Assembly (NCBI RefSeq): GCF_039534165.1
Contig: NZ_BAAAUX010000019.1
Coordinates: forward strand, 124,001 to 188,000
Source: Saccharopolyspora_D taberi
Lineage (GTDB): Bacteria > Actinomycetota > Actinomycetes > Mycobacteriales > Pseudonocardiaceae
DNA length: 64,000 nucleotides
Direction of reading: 5' to 3'
Notes under the pieces: model-generated
Databases searched by the model: none
What the model was told of the DNA's origin: nothing
What the model saw: only the letters and a program-made list of their open reading frames with translations
Position numbers and translations under genes: made by a program
Part shown: positions 40,559 to 50,117 of the stretch, piece after piece
Layout of the letters: every line of letters starts with the position of its first letter
How positions within the stretch are numbered: position 1 is the stretch's first letter

Positions 40559-42022
40559 CTAGTCGTCTTCTTCCAGCAGCCACCGGAGCCGGGTTTCGAG
40601 CGCATTGCGGTAAGGAGCGTCCGCGGCCATCGAATCCCTCGCCCGTTCCAGCACCTCCAGATCGTCCCGTCCCGCACCGGTGTTGGCGAAACGCCAGAGG
40701 AGTTCCGGATTCCCGGCACCGAGCACCCGGTCCCGCAGCGACGCCAGTAGCTCGTCTCGTTCGGCGCGGATCGCGGCGGATTCCGAGTCCGGCAGGAGCA
40801 GTCCTGCGCGGTCGATCACGGCTTCGTCATCACCGCTGTCCAGCGCCTCGCGCAGCGCGAGCAGATCGCTGTCCACATTGGCCGCGATCCGGTACGGCCT
40901 GGTCTCGACCACGTGCCTGCCGAGCGCGTTGCGGATGCGGTGGATCTCCACCCGGACCGTGGTCGGGTTTCCACGCTCGCCGTGCAGCAGCAACGCGAGC
41001 CGTTCCGCCGAGAGCCCGCCCGGGTGCAGCGACAGCAGCGCGAGGATCTCCGCGTGCCGCAGGCTCAGCTCGTGCCGCACACCGTCCACTGTGGCCGCTG
41101 GAACGCCTTCGCCGAGCAGTTCCAGGGACAACCGCGGCCGTTGCCGGACCCGCCGCCGCCCCGCGCGCAGCAGGTAGCCGCCGTCAAGCGGTTCGAGCTC
41201 GGCGGGCTCGCCGTCGTCCAGCCGGAACGCGCCGTCGATGCCGATCCTCTGCCCAGGCACGACTCCCGCCTCCGGAGCGCTGGCGATGACCCGCCCGCCG
41301 GGGCTCAGCAGCGCCGCGCCCTGGGCCAGGCGGTGCTCGTTGCGCTGCCGGAACACCTCGTCCGAGGCGAGCTGCCGCCAGCGCAGCTCGTTCTCCACCA
41401 TCCGCCCCGCGGCCACCACGAGCGCCAGCAACGCGGGATGCATGCTGCGCAGCGGCCCGCTGAGGTCGATCGCACCGAGCAGCGCGCCCGTGTCGGGGTC
41501 GCGGACCGGGCAGGCCGCGCAGGTCCAGGAGTGGTAGGTGCGGACGAGGTGCTCGGCGGAGTGGATCTGCACCGGTGTGCCGGTGACCAGGGTGGTGCCC
41601 ATGGCGTTGGTGCCGATGGCGGTCTCGGCCCAGCCGGTGCCCTCGGCGAGGTGCACGCGGTCCGCGTCGCGGCAGGTCCGCGGATGGCCTTCGCGCCACA
41701 GGATGGTGCCGTCGACATCGGTGATGATCATGACCTGGTCGGTGCCGCCGGTCCCGTCGAGCAACGTCTGGCGCAGCATCGGCACCCACCTCGCCAGCGG
41801 GTGCTGCCTGCGGATGTCGTCGAGCCTGCTGTCGTCGAAGGCCACCGGGGGCGGGCCGAGGTCGGGGGCGACGCCGGCGTCCAGCGACCGCCGCCAGGAC
41901 TCGAAGATCACCGACCTCGGCTTCTGCCGGGTGCGGTCACCGGCGAGGACGGCAGCGTGCACCCGCTTGAGCAGCCGAGCGTGCTCAAGCGGATCGACCG
42001 GGGTGTCGTAGCTCGTGTCCAT
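40559..42022 (-). CDS. GAF-domain transcriptional regulator (AcoR-like, without sigma-54 domain)
   Basis: About 487 residues. The N-terminal region resembles AcoR-type activators: SWRRSLDAGV, then a GAF domain (about 80-240) with TDVDGTILWREG, GTGWAETAIGTNAMGTTL and HSWTCAACPVRDPDTGALLGAIDLSG. There is no AAA+ domain; instead a C-terminal winged helix around 330-400 (LSLRHAEILALLSLHPGGLS, TTVRVEIHRIRNALG). It is divergent from an ExaC-type aldehyde dehydrogenase, and probably activates it in response to an alcohol or aldehyde. A paralogue lies at 44095. The start could also be at 42118. Confidence 0.82.
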   Translation of the reverse strand: MDTSYDTPVDPLEHARLLKRVHAAVLAGDRTRQKPRSVIFESWRRSLDAGVAPDLGPPPVAFDDSRLDDIRRQHPLARWVPMLRQTLLDGTGGTDQVMIITDVDGTILWREGHPRTCRDADRVHLAEGTGWAETAIGTNAMGTTLVTGTPVQIHSAEHLVRTYHSWTCAACPVRDPDTGALLGAIDLSGPLRSMHPALLALVVAAGRMVENELRWRQLASDEVFRQRNEHRLAQGAALLSPGGRVIASAPEAGVVPGQRIGIDGAFRLDDGEPAELEPLDGGYLLRAGRRRVRQRPRLSLELLGEGVPAATVDGVRHELSLRHAEILALLSLHPGGLSAERLALLLHGERGNPTTVRVEIHRIRNALGRHVVETRPYRIAANVDSDLLALREALDSGDDEAVIDRAGLLLPDSESAAIRAERDELLASLRDRVLGAGNPELLWRFANTGAGRDDLEVLERARDSMAADAPYRNALETRLRWLLEEDD

Positions 42023-42110
42023 TCGCCCGCGCAGAGATGTCGAGACCGGATCCGGCTCACTGGGTTGTTCATCGTGCTGGGTGATGCGGGTTACAGGCAA
42101 GTACCCGTCG

Positions 42111-42130
42111 CGTTGCAACGCCGCTGCAAC
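42111..42130. promoter_or_regulatory. GTTGCA/TGCAAC operator, aldehyde dehydrogenase side
   Basis: GTTGCA (42112-42117) and TGCAAC (42125-42130) form an inverted pair seven bases apart; the first is inside the palindrome CGTTGCAACG. It lies 75 bases before the aldehyde dehydrogenase ATG, between it and the divergent GAF regulator, and shares half-sites with 45332-45345. Confidence 0.5.
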
Positions 42131-42204
42131 GTCCCGGCTCCTAGCTTCTCGACCACCCAGAAGCTCACGACGGCTCGTGGAGCCGCACCAGCGAGGAGGA
42201 CGCG

Positions 42205-43727
<1,523 letters not shown>

Positions 43728-43728
<1 letters not shown>

Positions 43729-44150
43729 TGGCGGTCACCAGAGTCGCGGTGACCCCGGAGGCGGCGGCGCAGATCCGCCGCCTCCGGGCGCGGCACGGGC
43801 CGGTGATGTTCCACCAGTCCGGCGGATGCTGCGACGGCAGCGCGCCGATGTGCTTTCCCGCCGGGGAGTTCGCGACCGGCGAGTCCGACGTGCACCTCGG
43901 CGACCTGCCGGTCGACGGCGAACCGGTGCCGGTGTGGATGTCGAAAGCGCAGTTCGAGTACTGGGAGCACACCCACCTCACCATCGACCTGGTGCCCGGC
44001 CGGGGCAGCGGGTTCTCCCTGGAGGCGCCCGACGGGGTCCGCTTCCTGATCCGCTCCCGGCTGCTCACCGAAGACGAACGGCAACGACTGACCGCTACCG
44101 CAGCACGGACAGCGTGGCCCCGTCGGCGATTCGGTAAGGATTGGACGTGA
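43728..44150 (+). CDS. DUF779 protein, partner of ExaC-type dehydrogenase
   Basis: 140 residues. The ATG shares its first base with the aldehyde dehydrogenase stop (TGATG), so the two are translationally coupled. A conserved Cys/His-like cluster, MFHQSGGCCDGSAPMCFPAGEF, could bind a metal. The middle has the DUF779 pattern VWMSKAQFEYWEHTHLTIDLVPGRG. The family nearly always accompanies aldehyde dehydrogenases of this group; its role is unknown. The last 56 bases overlap the convergent GAF regulator. Confidence 0.85.
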
Positions 44151-45285
44151 CCAGAGCGCCCACGACCCGGCGCAGCCGGGACAGCTCGGCGCGGACCGTG
44201 ACCACGTGCTCTGCGTCGCCGAAGATCGCGCTGCTGATCTGAGCAGCGGTGCGCCCGTCGCGTCCCGCGTCGGCGAGCAGAGCCAGGATCTGCGCGTGCC
44301 GGGCGGTGACGGTGGTCCGCCACGGCTCCCCGCTCGACCGCAGTTCGAGCATCCGGCCGGCCAGGTCCAGGTGCGCCGAAACCGAGACCGATCCCCGTTC
44401 CCGCGTGGGCCGCACCAGCCAGCCGTCAGCGATGCGCTCCGGGAGGCACAACCCCATCCCCGGCACCGCCAGGACTCGGTCCGGCCTGGGCACCTCGATC
44501 CGGTCGCGCTCGGCGATCCCGCTGTGGTGGGCGACCCAGCCGTGGTCGTCGACCACCAGCAGCGGTCCGCTGACGGCGCTGACAACGGGCTCGGCGACCT
44601 GGCGCAACCTGCGCAGGTGCCGTTGGTGCAGCCGCCACAGCCGCTCCTCGGCCAGCCGCGCCGCGCCCTCGACCAGGGCCGTGATCGCCGGGTGCAGCGT
44701 CAGGGCCGGGCCGCTGACGTCGACGACGCCGATCAGGTCGCCGGTCCGCGGGTCGTGGATCGGCACGGCGGTGCAGTACCACGGGTGCTGCGTCTGCTCG
44801 AAGTGCTCGGCGGAGAACAGCTGCACCGGTGCCGCCTCGGCCAGCGCGGTGCCGATCGCGTTGGTGCCGACCATCTGCTCCGTCCAGCGGGCGCCTTCGG
44901 CGAAGCCAAGCCGGTCGGCGTTGCGGCGGACCTTGGCCGCCCCTTCACGCCACAACACGACCCCGTCGGCGTCGCACACCACCATCAGGAACTGGGACGC
45001 CTCGGCGACGCTGCTCAGCGCCAGGCGCAGCTCGTCGATCACCAGGGCGAGCGGGCTGCGGCAACGCCGCGCTTCCAGCTCACCGGCCGGCATCGCCACC
45101 CGGGAGTTGTCGCCGTCGGGGTCGAGCCCGATCCGCATCACGCGTTGCCAGGAGCGGGCGACCAGCGCCCGCGGGCGGCGCGGCGGACGGCCGCCCGCGA
45201 TGACCGCGTCGTGGATCCGCAGGAGTTCCCGAGCGTGCTGGGAGAGATCGGAGTCAGGCGGGATCGCACCGAAACCGGTCATCAT
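44095..45285 (-). CDS. GAF-domain transcriptional regulator, paralogue of 40559 gene
   Basis: About 396 residues from the ATG at 45285; a GTG or ATG slightly up- or downstream cannot be excluded. It has the same plan as the regulator at 40559: SWQRVMRIGLDPDGDN, a GAF domain with CDADGVVLWREGAAKVRR, GARWTEQMVGTNAIGTALAE and HPWYCTAVPIHDPRTGDLIGVV, and a C-terminal winged helix (TARHAQILALLADAG, VTVRAELSRLRRVVGAL). It is divergent from the flavin monooxygenase gene at 45387 and probably activates it. It overlaps the 3' end of the DUF779 gene. Confidence 0.82.
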   Translation of the reverse strand: MMTGFGAIPPDSDLSQHARELLRIHDAVIAGGRPPRRPRALVARSWQRVMRIGLDPDGDNSRVAMPAGELEARRCRSPLALVIDELRLALSSVAEASQFLMVVCDADGVVLWREGAAKVRRNADRLGFAEGARWTEQMVGTNAIGTALAEAAPVQLFSAEHFEQTQHPWYCTAVPIHDPRTGDLIGVVDVSGPALTLHPAITALVEGAARLAEERLWRLHQRHLRRLRQVAEPVVSAVSGPLLVVDDHGWVAHHSGIAERDRIEVPRPDRVLAVPGMGLCLPERIADGWLVRPTRERGSVSVSAHLDLAGRMLELRSSGEPWRTTVTARHAQILALLADAGRDGRTAAQISSAIFGDAEHVVTVRAELSRLRRVVGALVTSNPYRIADGATLSVLR

Positions 45286-45331
45286 TCCTGCGCTCACTTC
45301 TCCTCCCGTGCCGGGATGCCCCATGTCGGGA

Positions 45332-45345
45332 TGCAACCTGTTGCA
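45332..45345. promoter_or_regulatory. TGCAAC/GTTGCA operator, monooxygenase side
   Basis: TGCAACCTGTTGCA has perfect 6-bp arms with a 2-base centre, 41 bases before the monooxygenase ATG and 46 before the divergent regulator start. The half-site is shared with the site at 42111-42130, but the arms are in the opposite order. Confidence 0.6.
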
Positions 45346-45386
45346 ATGCTTGCCCGGGCACGCCCGGGCAGTGTGCCCTGGGCCAC

Positions 45387-47225
45387 ATGACGGAAACATT
45401 GAACACCGCAGGCGCCGAGACCGAAACCCTCAGCGCGGACGAGCGGGCGCGGGCCTGGTTCACGTCGTTCGAGGACGCACTGCGCGCTCGGGACGTCGAC
45501 CGCGCCACCGCGCACTTCGCCGCGACCAGCTTCTGGCGCGACCTGATCGCCTTCTCCTGGAACATCACCACGGTGGAGAACCCGGACGGCGTCACCGATC
45601 TGCTCACCGCGACCCTGGACCGGACGGCCCCGAGCGGCTTCGAGCTGAGCGAGCCCGCCGAGGAGGCCGACGCCGTGCTCACCGCGTGGTTCACGTTCGA
45701 GACCGGAGTCGGCCGCGGCCGGGGGCTGGTCCGGCTGCGCGACGAGGACGGCGAGCTCAGGGCTTGGACGCTCCTCACGACGTTGTACGAACTCAAGGGC
45801 CACGAGGAACCCCGGCACGAGCGACGTCCAATGGGCGCCCAGCACGGCGTCGACAAGCAGCGCCAGACCTGGCTTGAGCAACGGCGGCAGGAAGCGGACT
45901 CGCTCGGCACCAGCACCCAGCCGCACGTGCTGGTCATCGGCGGCGGCCAAGGCGGCATCGCGCTCGGCGCCCGGCTGCGCCAGCTCGGCGTGCCCAGCCT
46001 GGTGATCGACAAGCATCCGCGCCCCGGCGACCAGTGGCGCAACCGCTACAAGTCGCTCTGCCTGCACGACCCCGTCTGGTACGACCACCTGCCGTACCTG
46101 AAGTTCCCGGAGAACTGGCCGGTGTTCGCCCCCAAGGACAAGATCGCCGACTGGCTGGAGTCCTACGTCAAGGTGATGGAGGTTCCGTACTGGTCGTCGA
46201 CCACCGCGAAGGCCGCCTCCTACGACGCGGACGAAGGCGAATGGACCGTCGAGGTCGACCGCGACGGCGAGACGATCACGCTGCGGCCGCGGGAGCTGGT
46301 CCTGGCCACCGGAATGTCCGGCAAGCCGAACGTGCCCGTGCTGCCCGGGCAGGACTTGTTCCAAGGGGAACAGCACCACTCCAGCGCACACCCAGGACCG
46401 GACGCCTACGCCGGCAAGCGATGCGTGGTGATCGGCTCGAACAACAGCGCCTTCGACATCTGCGGCGCGCTCTACGAACACGACGCGGACGTGACCATGG
46501 TGCAACGCTCTTCGACGCACATCGTCAAAAGCGACACCCTGATGGACATCGGTCTCGGCGACCTCTACTCGGAACGCGCGATCGCCGCCGGTGTGACCAC
46601 CGAGAAGGCGGACCTGATCTTCGCCTCGTTGCCGTACCGGATCATGCACGAGTTCCAGATCCCGCTTTACGAGCAGATGCGGGAGCGGGACGCCGAGTTC
46701 TACGACCGGCTGGAGCGGGCCGGTTTCCTGCACGACTGGGGCGACGACGGCTCGGGCCTGTTCATGAAGTACCTGCGCCGCGGCTCGGGGTACTACATCG
46801 ACGTCGGCGCGGCCGACCTGATCACCGACGGCCGGGTCAAGCTCGCGCGGGGCCAGGTCGACCACCTGACCGAGGACGCCGTGGTCCTCGCCGACGGCAC
46901 CGAACTGCCCGCCGACCTCGTCGTCTACGCCACCGGCTACGGGTCCATGAACGGGTGGGCCGCGGAGCTGATCAGCCAGGAGGTCGCCGACACCGTCGGA
47001 AAGGTCTGGGGCCTGGGCTCGGACACCACCAAGGACCCCGGCCCGTGGGAGGGCGAACAGCGCAACATGTGGAAGCCCACCCAGCAGGAGGGGCTGTGGT
47101 TCCACGGCGGCAACCTGCACCAGTCACGCCACTATTCGCTGTACCTGGCGCTTCAGCTCAAGGCGCGCTACGAGCGGATTCCCACACCGGTCTACAACCT
47201 CCAGGAGGTCCACCACCCGCACTGA
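45387..47225 (+). CDS. Flavin-dependent monooxygenase with SnoaL-like N-terminal domain
   Basis: 612 residues. Residues 15-145 look like an NTF2/SnoaL-like domain (ARAWFTSFEDALRARDVDRATAHF, FWRDLIAFSWNITT). From about 180 the FAD-binding GGGQGG motif (VLVIGGGQGGIALGARLRQLG) starts an FMO-like oxidoreductase, with the second nucleotide site in RCVVIGSNNSAFDICGAL and the LVVYATGYGSMNGWA motif near 520. Such proteins oxygenate ketones or heteroatoms with NADPH. The fused N-terminal domain is often annotated in actinomycetes, with unknown purpose. It is divergent from its presumed GAF activator. Confidence 0.85.
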   Translation: MTETLNTAGAETETLSADERARAWFTSFEDALRARDVDRATAHFAATSFWRDLIAFSWNITTVENPDGVTDLLTATLDRTAPSGFELSEPAEEADAVLTAWFTFETGVGRGRGLVRLRDEDGELRAWTLLTTLYELKGHEEPRHERRPMGAQHGVDKQRQTWLEQRRQEADSLGTSTQPHVLVIGGGQGGIALGARLRQLGVPSLVIDKHPRPGDQWRNRYKSLCLHDPVWYDHLPYLKFPENWPVFAPKDKIADWLESYVKVMEVPYWSSTTAKAASYDADEGEWTVEVDRDGETITLRPRELVLATGMSGKPNVPVLPGQDLFQGEQHHSSAHPGPDAYAGKRCVVIGSNNSAFDICGALYEHDADVTMVQRSSTHIVKSDTLMDIGLGDLYSERAIAAGVTTEKADLIFASLPYRIMHEFQIPLYEQMRERDAEFYDRLERAGFLHDWGDDGSGLFMKYLRRGSGYYIDVGAADLITDGRVKLARGQVDHLTEDAVVLADGTELPADLVVYATGYGSMNGWAAELISQEVADTVGKVWGLGSDTTKDPGPWEGEQRNMWKPTQQEGLWFHGGNLHQSRHYSLYLALQLKARYERIPTPVYNLQEVHHPH

Positions 47226-47236
47226 CGACCATCCGG

Positions 47237-47929
47237 TCAGGACGGTTTGAGCATCCGGATGGCCAGTTCCGCGAAGGAGTCGGCCAGATCGGTGGTTCCG
47301 TAGTCGGGTGTGGGCACGAACCAGTACGGCGCCCGCACACCCATGCTGGCGATCGCTGCTGTGGTGACAGCGAGTTCGGATCCCTCGAAGACGCCCTGCT
47401 CCACCCCACGGCGGCCGACCTCGATGGCGATCAGCTCGGTGCGCTCGCGCAGGGCGAGCGCTTCCGCAGCACGGTCCGGGGAGAGGTGATGCAACTCGTC
47501 GTTGGTGACGATGGCCAGCAACGGATACGTGACGTGGCTGAGCACATGCGTGCGCACCAGCGCCCGCACCTGGCTGACCGGATCCGGCCCGCAATCGGCC
47601 AGCGCGTTCTCCATCGCCGCAAGCAGATCCCGGTGTCCTATGAGGACGATCCTCGCGAGGATGTGTTCCTTGGAGGGAAAGTACTCGTAGAGACTGGGCG
47701 CCTTGATCCCCACTGCGGTGGCGATGTGCCGCACGCTCGTGGCCGAGTAGCCGTGGTGGGCGAACAGGCGCATCGACTCCAGCAGGATGTGCAGCTCGGT
47801 GCCTTCCGCGTTGCCGGGGGGCAAACGCGGCTCCACCGCACGGACTCTGGTCAGTGCGGTGAAGTCGCGGGCGTTGTCGCTCAGGATCGTGGCCTTCCGG
47901 TCAGCGCGTACCGCCGTCGTTCGTACCAT
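47237..47929 (-). CDS. TetR-family regulator of the esterase operon
   Basis: 230 residues. The helix-turn-helix (about 50-95) reads MRLFAHHGYSATSVRHIATAVGIKAPSLYEYFPSKEH in the typical TetR form; the remainder is a helical ligand domain. The gene overlaps the esterase stop by 29 bases on the same strand, so it is co-transcribed and probably controls its own operon through the palindrome at 48750-48771. About 45 N-terminal residues precede the DNA-binding domain, so an internal start is possible. The ligand is unknown. Confidence 0.85.
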   Translation of the reverse strand: MVRTTAVRADRKATILSDNARDFTALTRVRAVEPRLPPGNAEGTELHILLESMRLFAHHGYSATSVRHIATAVGIKAPSLYEYFPSKEHILARIVLIGHRDLLAAMENALADCGPDPVSQVRALVRTHVLSHVTYPLLAIVTNDELHHLSPDRAAEALALRERTELIAIEVGRRGVEQGVFEGSELAVTTAAIASMGVRAPYWFVPTPDYGTTDLADSFAELAIRMLKPS

Positions 47930-48740
47930 TGCTGCGCACGTCGCTCCAGGCGGGGTCAGTGCACAGGCCGCACGAGGGGCCGGTGAACTCGGCCGCGGCC
48001 TGTTCGTCCCCGGCCAGCTGGTACCGGAACCAGGCCGTCATGACGCCGCGGAATCCCCCGCCGTCGGCCACCGGCTCGAAGTGGTCGGCGCCGGCGAGCT
48101 CGGCGTAGAAGGCGGGAACGTGCGCCGCACGCTCGTACAGCGGCAGCACGATCCGCTGCGGGTCGACGATGCCGTCGTTCTGCCCGGCGAGGAACAGGGC
48201 CGGTCCGTGCAGCTGTTCCGGTTCCGCGAGCGGGCCCGGTTCGAGCGGGATCGTGGTGTCGACGATCGGGTCGGCTCCGGCGTTGATCGCACCGGCACCG
48301 CCCTGCGAGTGGCCGACCGAACCGATCCTGTCGGCGTCGACCTTCTGGTGGTAGGGACTTCCGGGACGGTCGTTCTCCTGCAGGAGAAAGCGGGCGCCGT
48401 CCAGCATTTCCTGCCCGCTGTTGGCGTTCTTCGTGTTGGCGGCGGCGACGATGAACCCGTGCGAGGCCCAGTGCCGCAGCAGGTCGTCGTACGCCTCTGG
48501 GGTGGCCCCTGTTCCGTTGCCCCAGATGATCACCGCGTGCCGGTGACCGCCGTCCCCGAGGACGGCGGGGCGGTAGAGGGTGTGAGCGCTCGTGGACTCC
48601 TTGATGACCTCGAACGGTCCTGGATCGGCCCACTGACTTCCGATCGACGAGTGCGCGGGCCCGGCGGCGTGCGCGGTCGGCGTGACCAGCGCCGCGCAGG
48701 CCAGGAGCGCAGCAGCCGGGACAAGACGGCGAAGAAGCAT
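47901..48740 (-). CDS. Secreted alpha/beta-hydrolase (esterase/cutinase-like)
   Basis: 279 residues from the ATG at 48740. The Sec signal (LLRRLVPAAALLACAALVT, cleavage near AHAAG) precedes an alpha/beta-hydrolase fold: VIIWGNGTGATPEAY oxyanion region, the nucleophile elbow GSVGHSQGGAGA, the acid in GQNDGIVDP and the His in AGADHFEP. A Cys pair at the end (CGLCTDP) may form a disulfide. Similar proteins hydrolyse polyesters, cutin or acetylated sugars. The upstream palindrome contains part of its ribosome binding site. Confidence 0.85.
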   Translation of the reverse strand: MLLRRLVPAAALLACAALVTPTAHAAGPAHSSIGSQWADPGPFEVIKESTSAHTLYRPAVLGDGGHRHAVIIWGNGTGATPEAYDDLLRHWASHGFIVAAANTKNANSGQEMLDGARFLLQENDRPGSPYHQKVDADRIGSVGHSQGGAGAINAGADPIVDTTIPLEPGPLAEPEQLHGPALFLAGQNDGIVDPQRIVLPLYERAAHVPAFYAELAGADHFEPVADGGGFRGVMTAWFRYQLAGDEQAAAEFTGPSCGLCTDPAWSDVRSNGTNDGGTR

Positions 48741-48749
48741 CGATGCAAC

Positions 48750-48771
48750 CTCCCTAACAAGTGTTAGGGAG
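48750..48771. promoter_or_regulatory. Perfect 22-bp palindrome, TetR operator
   Basis: Arms CTCCCTAACA and TGTTAGGGAG are perfectly complementary with AG between them. The site starts 10 bases upstream of the esterase ATG, and on the minus strand its GGGAGG doubles as the ribosome binding site. The TAACA/TGTTA core is common for TetR repressors. Confidence 0.8.
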
Positions 48772-48795
48772 ATTGGCAGCACGCCGGTCTTCCTG

Positions 48796-49895
48796 TCAAC
48801 CAGTGCGTTCGGCGGTGATCCACGCGGCGACCTGGGCCCGGCCGGTGAAGTTGAGCTTGGTGAGGATGCGCTGGACGTGCGTATCGGCGGTGCGCGGCGA
48901 TGAACAGCCGATGCGCGATGTCCCGGTTCGACGCCCTTCCGCGACCAGTTCTGCGACGTCGGTTTCCCTTGCCGTGAGGGGGATTTCGTTCACGACCACA
49001 GGCATTTTCCCGCCAAGGGCGTAGCGTCGTGCGTCCTCTTTGGACAAATATCGAACGGCGTCGAAGGTTGTGGTGAAGCGCTTCTCACCGAGTGCCTGCT
49101 TCGTACTCTCGAAGTGCGCGAGATGAGGGCGAGCCGCGATCCGAGCTGTCGAGGCGAGGGCGGTGCGCGCGGCCTCGGCGGCCGCGTCCACGTCGCCGAA
49201 CAGCACCTCGACATGAGCGAGGCCGAACAACGCTATGTCCCGGCCGTAGGTGTCATCGCAGTACTGGGTGCGCGCGATGCCCCCCGCGCACGGCCTCTCA
49301 CCCGGCGTCCAGGTCGGCGTGGGCGGTGAGGAAGCCGTGCAGGAACAACGCCCGCAACTCGCGCCGGAGGTCGCCGTGCACCTGGAGAGCGGGGACCACG
49401 GACCGTCCGGATCAGCGGAGCGGGCGCCGTGGTTCAGCACGGCCTCCAGGCGTCGCCGTCCTCCTCATGCAGGAGCACGGACTTGTCCACCAAGCCGTCG
49501 ACCGGGCCGAGCACAGCACCACTGTCCACACCCGACACCCCTTCTGCGGCCTGAAGGTCGAACGAACCGGCGCCGTGGTCAACAACGCCAGCCGTCCGGT
49601 CAGCCGGTCGGCGATCTGCCAGACCGACAGCGTCCGGATCCGAGCCGCCGCGAGTTCGAGGGCCAGCGGCACTCCCTCCAGCCGACGGCACATCGAGCAC
49701 CCGGCAAGCAACGCGTGCACCAGCTCGGCCAGCTCGGCCAGCAGCACGCCGTCGTAGGCCCGGGCGACATCACGCGCCACCCGGACCGCTCAACGTCACC
49801 AACCGCCCCAAGCCGAGCAGCCGACGCACTTCGGCCGTCTCCCGCGTCCGGCCGACGTAGCTGGTCAGGTCAGATCTAGTGCCGATCCCGTCCAT
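48796..49895 (-). pseudogene. Decayed LuxR-type ATPase regulator
   Basis: Remnants of one large regulator appear in order but in different frames. ATG 49895 opens a frame with LTSYVGRTRETAEVRRLLGLG and LVTLSGPGG, where the Walker A motif breaks off at a stop. Another frame continues ARDVARAYDGVLLAELAEL and CRRLEGVPLALELAAARIRTL; a third has GLVDKSVLLHEEDGDAWR. The LuxR helix-turn-helix ends it (PLTARETDVAELVAEG, TADTHVQRILTKLNFTGRAQ), with its central ten codons (NRDIAHRLFI, 48899-48928) in a shifted frame. About 1.1 kb remain of the 2.3-2.8 kb expected, so internal deletions also occurred. It cannot make a working protein. Confidence 0.85.
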
Positions 49896-50117
49896 ATCGG
49901 ACACCATTCACACCGTGTCCAGGTCCGCTCGTGATCGCGATGTAGCTTCCGCACGGCGAGCAGACGCGGGTTCCCGGCCGGAGTCGACCGGAAACCCGCC
50001 CACGAGCCGGGACCAGTCGGCGAAGCGCTCGCGCAACCGGAATCCCGCGCCGCCGTGGACGATCGGGATCTCGTGGCACTTCCGGTCACACGGCGGCTTC
50101 CGACGAGATTCGGTCGT

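Noticed and set aside
47225..47285. CCATCCGG/CCGGATGG inverted repeat between the flavin monooxygenase and TetR genes
   Set aside because: The right arm is well inside the TetR coding region and the loop is 18 bases; too weak to call a terminator.
49917..50117. Open frame in phase after the FAD oxidase stop (GGAGFRLRERFADWSRLVGG)
   Set aside because: Looks protein-like but has no start codon or ribosome site and no family I recognise; could be a remnant, not listed as a gene.
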